Assembly: GCA_013390945.1 (NCBI GenBank)
Contig: JACAUC010000021.1
Span: 1-38,538, forward strand
Direction of reading: 5' to 3'
Length of the DNA stretch: 38,538 bases
Source of the DNA: Candidatus Chloroheliaceae bacterium
GTDB lineage: Bacteria > Chloroflexota > Chloroflexia > Chloroheliales > Chloroheliaceae
In this document: positions 25,261-33,724 of the stretch, one piece after another
How positions within the stretch are numbered: the first letter of the stretch is position 1
How the letters are laid out: the number at the start of each line of letters is the position of its first letter
Notes under the pieces: model-generated
The model's input: the letters and a program-made list of their open reading frames with translations, nothing else
Told to the model about the DNA's origin: nothing
Database searches by the model: none
Made by a program: the position numbers and the translations under genes

Positions 25261-26910
25261 TCAAGGGTTTAGGGTAAAAGCTAAAGCTTGTCTACCCAAC
25301 AAGCCTAAAAGCACCTCGTAAGGGGTGTCCGCATTTTCAGGGTGAAGCTCAAATCTGGCCCGTTCGAACCACTGTACCCGGTAGACCTGACCACTATCAG
25401 GGTCAAGTTCATCGTGTTCCTCCGAGATAGGATAACCAAAGCGACTTAGCCCACCCCGTTGCTCCCAGAAGTCTAAGAAATGGGAACTCAAGTTGTGTCC
25501 TGTAGCGGTAAAGAATTGGTGCCTTTCAGGAGTAGAGCTATCGGTTAGAGGCGGCGCAGGCAAAAAGTAGGGGTGGCTGTACCTCACTTTGGAACAAAGC
25601 TCCAGACCTAACAAACCCAACTCTACCTCGTGGGGTGTTCCCACATTTTCAGGAGAAAGTTCAAACCTGGCCCGTTCAAACCACTGGACTAAGCGGGCTT
25701 TACCACTAAGCGGGTCAATCTCAGAGCGAGCTTCGGTTAAGGGATAGCCATAGCTTTCAAGACCACCTTTTGCCATCCAATATTCCAGAAATTTACCGCT
25801 GACCGTTTTGCCAGTTTTGGGGAAGTAACGTGGAAGAGGAGCTTGACCCATCGTCTGCCAAGTCTGCCGGGCCACTTCCTGCATCAAGCCGACGGCGGCA
25901 TCGCCACTGCCCTCGGTTAGGATCGTAAGGAAAATAGCCCGGCCATCGGGGGTATAGATAATCCCGGCATCGTGGTTAAAATTATCCCAACTACCCGTTT
26001 TATGGGCAAAGACCATGCCGGAAGGAAGTCCCGGCGAGATATAGATATTGATTTGTTGGGCCTTGAGTAGACTTAACATCAATTCGTAGTCTTTATTACT
26101 CAAATTGGGGTCTAAATTATGATTATAAAGCCCCTCAAAAAGGCGGGTGATCTCATTGGCGTTAGTGATCGGGTCAAGGCGAGCGGTGCGGCTTACGCTA
26201 AAATTATGGGACACTAGTAGCTCATCAATTCGATTCCAATCTAGGACTTGCGCCAGAGACCAAGCCGCCGTATTGTCACTGTAGGTAATCATCTGGCGAC
26301 GAGCCTCATCTATCGTTATCGTTCCCACCGCTTGAAGCGGCTTTAATTTAGGTGGAGTTATCGCCACATCCGAAAGCCCACTAGGAGCTAAATTAAGTTC
26401 AATATTTCCTTCGTCATACCCAATAACCGGAATTTCGGTATTATCACTGAGATGACCGGTGCTAATCTCAACTTGGAGTTTCCACAACACAAAGAGTTTG
26501 TAAAGGCTACCCGAAACAAAAACTTGATCGGCATTAACTTGGATAGTTTGCTGTGAAGTCTGGTCTTTGACCACCAAGCCCACAGACTGTAAGCCTTGGT
26601 TTTGATAATTAGCGATTAACTTTTGAAGAGCGGTGTTGAGTTTATCCAAAACTGCAACCTGTGAGCCGGAATCGTCCGAACCAATTGGAAGCTGATTAGT
26701 AGGATTAAGCTGACAAGGATTAAGCTTTGTGGTGGGGTCAGGAGTGGGTGTAGCAGCGGTGGCCCACAGCGTGACTTCGGATGAAACGGGAGCCACTAAC
26801 CACCCGCTGAACCGACTTGTTATAACCGTCGAACATAAAAGAGTAGCCACTATGCTAAAAACAATAAGAGTTAGACGAAGATAAAGTTTGTCCATATTAT
26901 TTAAGGCCAC
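25261..26910 (-). CDS. Exported serine hydrolase (class A beta-lactamase fold) with two C-terminal repeat modules
   Basis: This 549-residue protein has an N-terminal membrane segment (~12-32) followed by a Pro/Thr-rich linker, so the rest is probably extracytoplasmic and membrane-anchored. The penicillin-binding/beta-lactamase triad motifs are complete: SLYK (135-138), SDN (211-213) and KTG (304-306). The class A Glu-166 region is not obvious, so a penicillin-interacting or peptidase role is possible. Two ~75-residue modules follow (~362-437, ~465-540), each with FLxYW/FLDFW...GGL..GYP, VQWFERARFEL and PENxxTPxEVxLGLLG. I know similar modules from Chloroflexota secreted proteins. Start is GTG 26910 or ATG 26895. 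Confidence 0.85.
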   Translation of the reverse strand: MALNNMDKLYLRLTLIVFSIVATLLCSTVITSRFSGWLVAPVSSEVTLWATAATPTPDPTTKLNPCQLNPTNQLPIGSDDSGSQVAVLDKLNTALQKLIANYQNQGLQSVGLVVKDQTSQQTIQVNADQVFVSGSLYKLFVLWKLQVEISTGHLSDNTEIPVIGYDEGNIELNLAPSGLSDVAITPPKLKPLQAVGTITIDEARRQMITYSDNTAAWSLAQVLDWNRIDELLVSHNFSVSRTARLDPITNANEITRLFEGLYNHNLDPNLSNKDYELMLSLLKAQQINIYISPGLPSGMVFAHKTGSWDNFNHDAGIIYTPDGRAIFLTILTEGSGDAAVGLMQEVARQTWQTMGQAPLPRYFPKTGKTVSGKFLEYWMAKGGLESYGYPLTEARSEIDPLSGKARLVQWFERARFELSPENVGTPHEVELGLLGLELCSKVRYSHPYFLPAPPLTDSSTPERHQFFTATGHNLSSHFLDFWEQRGGLSRFGYPISEEHDELDPDSGQVYRVQWFERARFELHPENADTPYEVLLGLLGRQALAFTLNP

Positions 26911-26925
26911 AATCTTAGAAAACTA

Positions 26926-26954
26926 AACGAAACGGCCCTTGAATTAAGGGCCGT
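26926..26954 (-). terminator. Intrinsic terminator of the Crp/Fnr gene
   Basis: The 9-bp stem ACGGCCCTT/AAGGGCCGT has a 5-base loop. Read on the minus strand it is followed by TTTCGTTTAGTTTT. It separates the regulator from the serine hydrolase. Confidence 0.7.
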
Positions 26955-26984
26955 ACTAATTTAATCTTTTCCAGCTCCAGTAAC

Positions 26985-28100
26985 TTAGGCCACTAGTTCT
27001 TGTAAGGCCCGCCTATCTACAAGTTGAATAGTCCGGTTCTGGACACTAATCAGTTTCTTCTTCTGAAGCTCAATCAGCTTGCGAGTAACAGTAACACGAT
27101 TGGAACCGATCATATCGGCTAATTCTTGGTGGGTGAGTCCTAGGTCAATGGAAACAGTACCATCGGATTGTACTATACCAAATTCGGTAGCAAGTTTGAG
27201 TAAAATATTAACCAGCCTTAACGAAACATCTCGGCCCAACAAACCTTCAATTAAAATTTGACTTTGAGAAAGTTGTTGCGAAAAGCTATAGATAATTCGG
27301 GATGCCAGCAAAGGAGATTGCTCCATCAAAGTTTCCAGCGAACTTTCTTGAATACAAGCAATAATCGAATCCTTCATAGTTTCGGCGTAAATATCATGGA
27401 AATAACTATTTTGGTTATTAGATTGGGCGAAAACATCGTTAACCCCCAAAATAGAAAGAGTTATCGCTCGACCGTCCGGTAAGATCTCGTAGAGACGAAT
27501 GCGACCCATCATGACAAAGTAGAGAACTGAGCGGTTATCGCCGGGTTGAAAGATTTTTTGGCCTTCGCGGTAACGAGTTAGCTTGAAGGCATGGACACTC
27601 TTAATCAAGTCTTGCAAACTGGTACGTTCTAGGCGTTGCCTGCGGGCTTCGGCACTTTCGGCAGCAAGTTCTTCCTGAATTTGACGACTTTCGTCCATGT
27701 ATCCAGTTAGGATAGCGGTTTCGGCGCGTGAGCGCAGTGCGTTAAGTTTTTCAGTTAACGGCTTTAGCAAGGAGGGATTAACCTCAATGGTAGCGGTAGA
27801 ACTAATTACCTCCCAGACCAGATTCATCATCTCAGAGGTTTGACCTACTACCGATTCAATACGACTAGAGGCACGTGCTTGCACACGGCCTTCGCGGTCA
27901 AGGGCCATTAGATAGTCTTCATAGCGTCCAGTTTTGAGCGCTTTAAGCAGAAGATCCCACATAGCCATGTGGCGACGACGCACCTCAGGATCAAATTTGG
28001 CAACCTCAAAACTAAAACCACGCTGCTCGATCATTTCGCCCCACTTCTTACGAAAAGCAGTTTTGGCTTCCGTCAAGGCCTTAGCCAGTTCCTCGGACAT
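26985..28100 (-). CDS. Crp/Fnr-family regulator with an extra N-terminal helical domain
   Basis: This 371-residue protein is much longer than the usual ~220-240. Residues ~5-165 are helical (WGEMIEQRGF, YEDYLMALDREGRVQARAS, ESRQIQEELAAESAEARRQR) and faintly resemble the RsbRD N-terminal sensor domain. Residues ~175-295 are a cyclic-nucleotide-binding-type beta-roll (FQPGDNRSVLYFVMMGRIRLYE). The C-terminus is a Crp helix-turn-helix (HQELADMIGSNRVTVTRKLIELQ). Fnr-type N-terminal cysteines are absent, so it is not an obvious Fe-S oxygen sensor. It is divergent from the chlorophyll-type synthase across 460 bp, which makes that gene a candidate target. GGGGA lies six bases before the ATG. Confidence 0.87.
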   Translation of the reverse strand: MSEELAKALTEAKTAFRKKWGEMIEQRGFSFEVAKFDPEVRRRHMAMWDLLLKALKTGRYEDYLMALDREGRVQARASSRIESVVGQTSEMMNLVWEVISSTATIEVNPSLLKPLTEKLNALRSRAETAILTGYMDESRQIQEELAAESAEARRQRLERTSLQDLIKSVHAFKLTRYREGQKIFQPGDNRSVLYFVMMGRIRLYEILPDGRAITLSILGVNDVFAQSNNQNSYFHDIYAETMKDSIIACIQESSLETLMEQSPLLASRIIYSFSQQLSQSQILIEGLLGRDVSLRLVNILLKLATEFGIVQSDGTVSIDLGLTHQELADMIGSNRVTVTRKLIELQKKKLISVQNRTIQLVDRRALQELVA

Positions 28101-28561
28101 AGCGTATCCCCTATTTCAGATTTAAGCTTCCACACACAATATTTAATTAAATTCAAACTTCACAAGTTCCAGTAAACTGAATAGCACTTGAGGTATATGG
28201 ACTTAGCAAAATAGACTTAGCCAAAAGTATTCGATTAGTTTAACAACGTTTGGTTAACTTAATAAGGATATTGCATTTTCAACATGTAACCGCATACCCC
28301 CTTGTGGCTTATCCCAAAATGAGCCTAGTGGCGAAATCCACACTTGATGTACCCTATTATAACCATATTCTAACGAAAAAACAAGTCATGTTAGGTTAAT
28401 ATTTACAAGTTAAATTATGGGTTTGTAGAGGTTAGGTATAAGATCAGTAAAAACTAACGGGGTAGTGTAGACTACTGCCAAAAGTAGGGGTTTTTCGCTA
28501 AACTAAAGACTAAGCAATCCACACCAAAAGCCTTAATTTAGGAGTCAGGAGAAAATTGGGA
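28101..28561. other. Divergent intergenic region between Crp/Fnr regulator and pigment synthase
   Basis: No gene is seen. It holds an imperfect palindrome GTTTAACAA/TTGGTTAAC (28238-28258) and a direct repeat GACTTAGC at 28200 and 28214. Both are weak candidates for regulator binding. The long AT-rich span suits two divergent promoters, but I cannot fix their boxes. Confidence 0.4.
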
Positions 28562-29521
28562 ATGTCCTCTAATAATAAAGCGGTTCTAAAGACTAGCGAG
28601 GTACAAGGTTCCAAAGTAGAAGTACCTAGTCTCAAACTAACCCTCAGTTATAGTATCCGCTTAATGAAGCCGATTACTTGGTTTGCACCAATGTGGGCTT
28701 TCCTATGTGGGGCAGTGGCAGTGGGTATGGACTGGGGCGATTGGGGTAACCTCTTTAAGCTCACCATTGGTATTATGCTCTCCGGGCCAATATTGTGCGG
28801 ACTTTCACAGGTACTCAATGACTGGTTTGATCGTGAAGTGGATGCCATTAACGAGCCACAACGCCTGATTCCCTCTGGCAAGGTTACTAAAAACCAAGTT
28901 ATTTGGACGGTGCTAGTTCTCTCGGTTTTGGGTGTCGTAATTCCTGCATACCTAGGTGTACCAGTGGCCGTTCTGACCCTGCTAGGGTTTGTACTGGCAC
29001 TCTCCTACAGCATACATCCCATACGGGCTAAACGTAATGGCTGGATTGGTAATGCTTTGGTAGCCATTTCGTATGAGGGTCTACCTTGGTTAGCGGGGAG
29101 TGCCACCTATGGACCCAATCATCAAGCCTCGTGGTCGGCCATCACTGGACTGAGCTTAGCGGCGGCCCTGATCTACAGTTTTGGGGCGCATGGAATTATG
29201 ACCGTCAACGATTTCAAAAGCATCGCGGGCGATGTTATAATGAAAATTAATACTATCCCAGTGCTTTACGGCCCCAAAACTGCCGCCCTAATTGCCCTCG
29301 TTATTATGAACCTCTCCCAAATTGCGATGGTGATCGTACTCGTCCTTTCTGGTAAATTCCTTAATGCTGGAATAGTCGCCCTTTTACTCATCACCCAATT
29401 GCCTTTCCAGAAGAAGTTTTTAGCCGATCCTAGAGGTAAAGCCATCTGGTACAACACCACCGGCGTAACCCTCTACGTTTATGGTATGCTCGTGACCGCT
29501 ATCGGGTTGGGTGTAAACTAA
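28562..29521 (+). CDS. bchG: (Bacterio)chlorophyll synthase, UbiA prenyltransferase family
   Basis: This enzyme would esterify a (bacterio)chlorophyllide with a polyprenyl alcohol in the membrane. The ~319-residue protein has about eight to nine hydrophobic helices. The first Asp-rich motif NDWFDREVDAINEP (~86-99) with RLIPSG, and the second in GAHGIMTVNDFKSIAGD (~208-224), match the ChlG/BchG/BchK group rather than UbiA, MenA or heme O synthase. LMKPITWFAPMWAFLCG at the N-terminus is also typical. Which of chlorophyll a, bacteriochlorophyll a or bacteriochlorophyll c it makes cannot be told by eye. Start is ATG 28562 (AGGAG 10 bases upstream) or TTG 28556 (4 bases). Confidence 0.85.
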   Translation: MSSNNKAVLKTSEVQGSKVEVPSLKLTLSYSIRLMKPITWFAPMWAFLCGAVAVGMDWGDWGNLFKLTIGIMLSGPILCGLSQVLNDWFDREVDAINEPQRLIPSGKVTKNQVIWTVLVLSVLGVVIPAYLGVPVAVLTLLGFVLALSYSIHPIRAKRNGWIGNALVAISYEGLPWLAGSATYGPNHQASWSAITGLSLAAALIYSFGAHGIMTVNDFKSIAGDVIMKINTIPVLYGPKTAALIALVIMNLSQIAMVIVLVLSGKFLNAGIVALLLITQLPFQKKFLADPRGKAIWYNTTGVTLYVYGMLVTAIGLGVN

Positions 29522-29556
29522 AGCTTTACTTTTAATATTTGAAACTTTTTTCACAG

Positions 29557-29636
29557 AACACACGTATAATCTGTAATCTTAACGCCACCGTTGTTAGACG
29601 GTGCAGGTCAGTCAGATTACAGATCATAGGTGTGTT
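29557..29636. repeat. 80-bp imperfect palindrome between pigment synthase and ftsH
   Basis: Arms of 23 bases (29557-29579 and 29614-29636, beginning AACACAC and ending GTGTGTT) pair with two mismatches. Inside lies a second hairpin, CACCG (29586-29590) with CGGTG (29599-29603). There is no T tract, so it is not a standard terminator. It may be a MITE-like element, a structured 5' leader of ftsH or a processing site. Confidence 0.75.
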
Positions 29637-29856
29637 AAATTTGTGTTTGAATTAGTCCTTGGTCGCTAATATGGTTCGCTTTTTGGCTTAAAAACTGTTA
29701 TACTTTAAAATCTAAAGCGGTCAGATTGGCTTGACTAGCGACTTTTATATTTTTGAGGACACTTCCCGCTATCAGATCGCTCTGCTAAATCCGCATAATG
29801 CTCTAGTCTGGTGGATGCTAAATAAATATGATAGGAAGTGGTCTGGAGGTTATTTT

Positions 29857-31821
29857 ATGCCTGATAATAAATGGTTAAGGAACAGCTTCGTCTACCTGAT
29901 TATAATGGTGGCGGTTTTGGCACTCTTCTTCACCATTTTGGGGAACCGGGGAGGGGATAGTGCTAGTACCATTTCAATCAGCAAAGTATTACGCGATGCT
30001 GCCGACCCAAACTCCAAAATTAAAGAAATTGCCATAACTAACGACAGCGACGCTGTAAGAGTTACATATGCCGATGCCTCTGGCGAGAAAATTTCTCGAC
30101 GTGAAACAGGCACGGACTTTACCACTCAACTAAAGAACGCTGGCTATGATTTTAGCAAAAGCACGGTAAGTCTCAAGGTTAACGAGTCTTCGCAATGGGG
30201 TGGCTGGCTTAATACCCTCACCTTCATCCTGCCAACCTTGCTCTTTATCGGTGTCTTGGTCTTTATGATGCGCCAAGCGCAAGGTTCAAATAATCAAGCT
30301 CTCAGTTTTGGTAAGAGCCGCGCCCGGATGTTTATGGGCAACAAGCCAAGTGTCACCTTTAACGACGTAGCGGGGGTAGAAGAATCGAAACAAGAACTAG
30401 CCGAGGTAGTAGAGTTCTTGAAGTACCCAGATAAGTTTGCCGCCTTGGGTGCGCGTATTCCAAAAGGTGTGCTACTAGTGGGGCCTCCAGGTACAGGTAA
30501 AACCTTACTCTCCAAGGCCGTAGCTGGTGAAGCTGGTGTACCCTTTTTCAGTATTAGCGGTTCTGAATTTGTAGAAATGTTTGTCGGTGTAGGGGCGAGC
30601 CGGGTGCGTGACTTGTTCGATCAGGCCAAACGCAATTCGCCTTGTATCATCTTTATAGATGAAATTGATGCCGTCGGTCGCCAGCGGGGTGCCGGTCTGG
30701 GTGGTAGCCACGATGAGCGCGAGCAAACGTTAAACCAGATTCTCGTCGAAATGGATGGCTTTGATAGCAACACTAACGTGATTGTCATCGCCGCCACCAA
30801 CCGTCCCGATGTACTCGATCCGGCACTCTTGCGACCAGGCCGCTTTGACCGCCAAGTAGTCCTAGACCGCCCGGACATCAAAGGCCGGATGGCAATCCTT
30901 GATGTTCATGCCAAAGGCAAGCCTTTGGAAAGAGAGGTTTCACTCGAAACTTTGGCAAAACAGACCCCCGGCTTCAGCGGAGCCGATTTGGAAAACCTGA
31001 TTAACGAGGCGGCTATTTTAGCGGCTCGACGTAATCGCAAGACCATTTCGATGCACGAACTGGAAGAGGCAATTGACCGCGTAATTGCTGGGCCAGAACG
31101 CAAGAGCCGGATCATTACCGAGACCGAGAAGCGCATAACCGCTTATCACGAAGTGGGTCACGCCCTTGTAGCACGTATGCTGCCCAACGTAGACCCGGTT
31201 CACAAGATTTCGATTATTCCGCGTGGTATGGCCGGAGGCTACACCCGTATCCTGCCCAGCGAAGATCGTTTCTTGGGTACTAAGTCTCAGTTTGAAGATC
31301 AAATCTCGTGGGGCTTAGGTGGACGTGCCGCCGAAGAGGTGGTCTTTGGCGAAATTTCGAGTGGGGCCAGCAATGATATTGAGAAGGCTACCGATATGGC
31401 TCGCCGAATGGTTACCCAATATGGTATGAGCAAAAAACTTGGCCCAATGGCTTTTGGACAAAAGGATGAGTTGGTCTTCTTGGGACGCGAAATCAGTGAG
31501 CAACGCAACTACTCGGACGAAGTAGCCTATGAGATTGACAAGGAAGTGCGGTCACTCATTGATGCAGGCTATAGCAAAGCCAAACGCATCCTCTCCGAGA
31601 ATCGCGACAAGCTAGTCGAAATCTCCGAACTCTTGATCCAGAAAGAGACCCTTGAAGGTGATGAGTTTGAAGAGATGTTCTCACTTCCCCGGCCTCAACC
31701 TAAACCCTTCTTCCGACCTCAAATGTCGGATAGCAGACCAGAGTTAGGCGACCGGGAGAGCGAAGCCGCCGCCCGTCTACGTGACCAAACTCCTTTCCGC
31801 CCAGCGGCTGGTTCCGCCTAA
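29857..31821 (+). CDS. ftsH: ATP-dependent zinc metalloprotease FtsH
   Basis: This membrane-anchored AAA+ protease degrades misfolded membrane proteins and regulators. I place the start at ATG 29857, with GGAGG seven bases upstream, giving 654 residues. The TTG at 29731 adds 42 residues without homologous character. Membrane helices are at ~5-25 and ~115-138, enclosing an extracytoplasmic domain. AAA motifs are Walker A GPPGTGKT (209-216), Walker B IIFIDE (264-269) and the second region of homology RPGRFDR. The zinc-binding HExxH is HEVGH (431-435), where most FtsH have HEAGH. The C-terminus is Pro/Arg-rich. It is terminated by a strong hairpin at 31846. Confidence 0.97.
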   Translation: MPDNKWLRNSFVYLIIMVAVLALFFTILGNRGGDSASTISISKVLRDAADPNSKIKEIAITNDSDAVRVTYADASGEKISRRETGTDFTTQLKNAGYDFSKSTVSLKVNESSQWGGWLNTLTFILPTLLFIGVLVFMMRQAQGSNNQALSFGKSRARMFMGNKPSVTFNDVAGVEESKQELAEVVEFLKYPDKFAALGARIPKGVLLVGPPGTGKTLLSKAVAGEAGVPFFSISGSEFVEMFVGVGASRVRDLFDQAKRNSPCIIFIDEIDAVGRQRGAGLGGSHDEREQTLNQILVEMDGFDSNTNVIVIAATNRPDVLDPALLRPGRFDRQVVLDRPDIKGRMAILDVHAKGKPLEREVSLETLAKQTPGFSGADLENLINEAAILAARRNRKTISMHELEEAIDRVIAGPERKSRIITETEKRITAYHEVGHALVARMLPNVDPVHKISIIPRGMAGGYTRILPSEDRFLGTKSQFEDQISWGLGGRAAEEVVFGEISSGASNDIEKATDMARRMVTQYGMSKKLGPMAFGQKDELVFLGREISEQRNYSDEVAYEIDKEVRSLIDAGYSKAKRILSENRDKLVEISELLIQKETLEGDEFEEMFSLPRPQPKPFFRPQMSDSRPELGDRESEAAARLRDQTPFRPAAGSA

Positions 31822-31845
31822 TTTTAGCCCTAGATAGATAAAATT

Positions 31846-31885
31846 AAAGGTGGTGAGCTTTTTTATAAGCTCACCACCTTTTTAA
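31846..31885 (+). terminator. Intrinsic terminator of ftsH
   Basis: A perfect 15-bp stem (AAAGGTGGTGAGCTT with its complement at 31867-31881) has a 6-base loop and is followed by T's. Confidence 0.9.
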
Positions 31886-31905
31886 AGTATCTTCTTAATA
31901 AGTAA

Positions 31906-31970
31906 GGGTTTATTGAATAAACCCACCGTAGACCCGCCTCAGATTGGGCGTATGCAATACGCCCCTACCC
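31906..31970 (-). repeat. Bipartite palindromic repeat (REP/BIME-like), copy C
   Basis: It contains GGGTTTATT-G-AATAAACCC (31906-31924) and GGGCGTAT-GCA-ATACGCCC (31946-31964). Reverse-complemented, it aligns with 22193-22249 except for an 11-bp insertion between the halves. Confidence 0.8.
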
Positions 31971-32079
31971 CGAAATATTGAGATAATACTTTTTAAATTT
32001 CAAATTAGCCTCAGATTGGGCGTATGCAATACGCCCCTACCCCGAAATATTGAGATAATACTTTTTAAATTTCAAATTA
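31936..32079. repeat. Perfect 72-bp tandem duplication
   Basis: 31936-32007 and 32008-32079 are identical. Each unit carries one ATACGCCC palindrome and an AT-rich tail ending CAAATTA. The second unit includes the stop codon (32077-32079) of the cyclase gene. Confidence 0.9.
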
Positions 32080-33228
32080 GCCTACCGCCACCCCGATAAA
32101 ACTTTCTACAAGATACGTTGTGACAGGCTCGCTTTTGCCTTTGAGATAAATAGGAGGCATCGGCTTGGCATTAATGTAACTTTTAGCCCGTTCGTAAGCG
32201 GTCTCGCTGATGATAACTTGACCGCGTTGGGCCACCTGTTCAAGGCGTTGGGCGGTATTGACATTATCACCAATAATGGTGTAATCCATCAGGCGTTGTG
32301 AGCCAATGTTGCCAACTACTACCTCTCCAATATGTACCCCAATCCCCAAACCTAATGCCCGCCTAGCGGGGTCAGTCCAACGTTCCAGAAGTAGTGCAAA
32401 GCGGCGCTGCATATCTAGGGCAGTGCGGAGGGCGCGTTGCAGGTCATTGCCATCGGAGATAGGTGCGCCATAGAACGCTAGAATACAATCACCGACATAT
32501 TTGTCGAAAGTGCCATAATTGTCAAAGACCGCCTCAGTGGTCTCGTTGAAACACTCATTGAGTACCTCCACCACCTCTTCGGCGGTGGTCTTTTCGGCAA
32601 AACTGGTAAAGCCGCGAATATCGGCAAAGAGAACCGCGACTTCTTTTTTCTCACCACCCAACTTCAGACTATTATCGGGATCGGCTAGGATAGCGGTCAC
32701 AATCTCTTCGCTCATATAGCGATTGAGCAAGCGGTAGAGTAGGCGACGATTCTGTTCTATCTCATTGTAGTAGCTACGAATACGTAATAAGGAGCGTACC
32801 CTTGAGAGCAATTCAATTTTGTTAAAGGGCTTGGTCAGAAAATCGTCGGCTCCTGCATCCAACCCCCGAACCTTATCCTCCATCTGATCTAGTGCGGTCA
32901 GCAACACTATCGGAATAGAGCGCGTCCAATCTTGGCGCTTGAGTTGCTCGCAGACCTCGTACCCATTCATGCCGGGCATCATCACATCGAGTAAGATCAA
33001 ATCAGGATCATCCGTAAGGGCTTTTTCAAGTGCTTCATAGCCATCATAGGCCATCGAAACATCGTAACCTTGCACACTAAGTAATGCCTCTAACAACTCG
33101 ACGTTAGGTACTATATCATCTACGACTAGTATACGAGGCTGCTTGCGTTTCCCATCGCTACCAAACCCTTGACTGCGGGTGGTAGATACGCTGGCAGAAG
33201 TAATCGCGTTGTTGCCAGAAAGATTCAT
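32077..33228 (-). CDS. Response regulator with class III adenylate/guanylate cyclase output domain
   Basis: This 383-residue protein has a receiver domain (~32-150) with phospho-acceptor D81 in LILLDVMMPGMNG and the KPF switch lysine. A helical linker (~150-195) leads to a class III nucleotide cyclase domain (~200-365). Metal-binding aspartates are in VLFADIRGFTSF and FDKYVGDCILAFYG, and IGDNVNTAQRLE follows. The residues deciding ATP versus GTP cannot be judged safely by eye. It would turn a phosphorelay signal into cyclic nucleotide, for which the Crp-family regulator at 26985-28100 is a possible but unproven receiver. AGGGAG lies 10 bases before ATG 33228. It follows the single-domain regulator at 106 bp. 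Confidence 0.92.
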   Translation of the reverse strand: MNLSGNNAITSASVSTTRSQGFGSDGKRKQPRILVVDDIVPNVELLEALLSVQGYDVSMAYDGYEALEKALTDDPDLILLDVMMPGMNGYEVCEQLKRQDWTRSIPIVLLTALDQMEDKVRGLDAGADDFLTKPFNKIELLSRVRSLLRIRSYYNEIEQNRRLLYRLLNRYMSEEIVTAILADPDNSLKLGGEKKEVAVLFADIRGFTSFAEKTTAEEVVEVLNECFNETTEAVFDNYGTFDKYVGDCILAFYGAPISDGNDLQRALRTALDMQRRFALLLERWTDPARRALGLGIGVHIGEVVVGNIGSQRLMDYTIIGDNVNTAQRLEQVAQRGQVIISETAYERAKSYINAKPMPPIYLKGKSEPVTTYLVESFIGVAVG

Positions 33229-33289
33229 GTACAGGTACTCCCTTAAAAACTCAGCAGGGCCATATATGACCCAAATTTTATTGTCCCGG

Positions 33290-33337
33290 TAGTTTATAGT
33301 TCAGGGTTATTTGCTATCTGATATAAACTATAAACTA
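33290..33337. repeat. 12-bp perfect inverted repeat overlapping the response-regulator stop
   Basis: TAGTTTATAGTT (33290-33301) and AACTATAAACTA (33326-33337) are separated by 24 bases. The right arm contains the TAG stop of the upstream gene. AT-rich and without a T tract, it may be an mRNA-processing or attenuation site between the two genes. Confidence 0.55.
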
Positions 33338-33709
33338 TTTACTATCCAAAAATGCGGCAATTTGCCTAGAAAACTGGCGGGTGTCAATGGGTTTTGAGAT
33401 ATAGCCATTGCAGCCCGCTTCTAATACTTTCTGATCGTCGCCCTTCATCGCGTGGGCAGTAAGGGCGATAATTTTAAGCCCGGCTAGGCTGGAGTCTTTA
33501 CGAAGAAGTCGGGTAGCAGTGAGACCATCCATACCGGGTAATTGTATATCCATCAAGACTAGATCAGGCTTTTCAAGCCTAGCTATCTCAATACCTTCTT
33601 GGGCTGTACTAGCCCCGTGTACTTTGTAACCCCAAGCTTCCAGCAAGTCTTGGGCCAATTCCATATTAAGCGGATTATCTTCAATGATTAATATTCGTTC
33701 ACCGGCCAT
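33335..33709 (-). CDS. Single-domain response regulator (CheY/DivK-like)
   Basis: This 124-residue receiver domain has no output domain. The acidic pair is in IIEDNPLN, the phospho-acceptor D54 in LVLMDIQLPGMDG, the conserved Thr/Ala region in IIALTAHAMKGD, and the Lys in YISKPID. It probably shuttles phosphate or acts allosterically. Its AGGAG overlaps the stop codon of the hybrid kinase gene 15 bp upstream, so the two are likely translationally coupled. The partner is probably that kinase. Confidence 0.92.
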   Translation of the reverse strand: MAGERILIIEDNPLNMELAQDLLEAWGYKVHGASTAQEGIEIARLEKPDLVLMDIQLPGMDGLTATRLLRKDSSLAGLKIIALTAHAMKGDDQKVLEAGCNGYISKPIDTRQFSRQIAAFLDSK

Positions 33710-33724
33710 ACTTAGAAATATCTC

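Noticed and set aside
29731-29856. TTG-initiated N-terminal extension of FtsH
   Set aside because: ATG 29857 has a perfect GGAGG at good spacing and starts the typical FtsH N-terminus. The extension has no such support.
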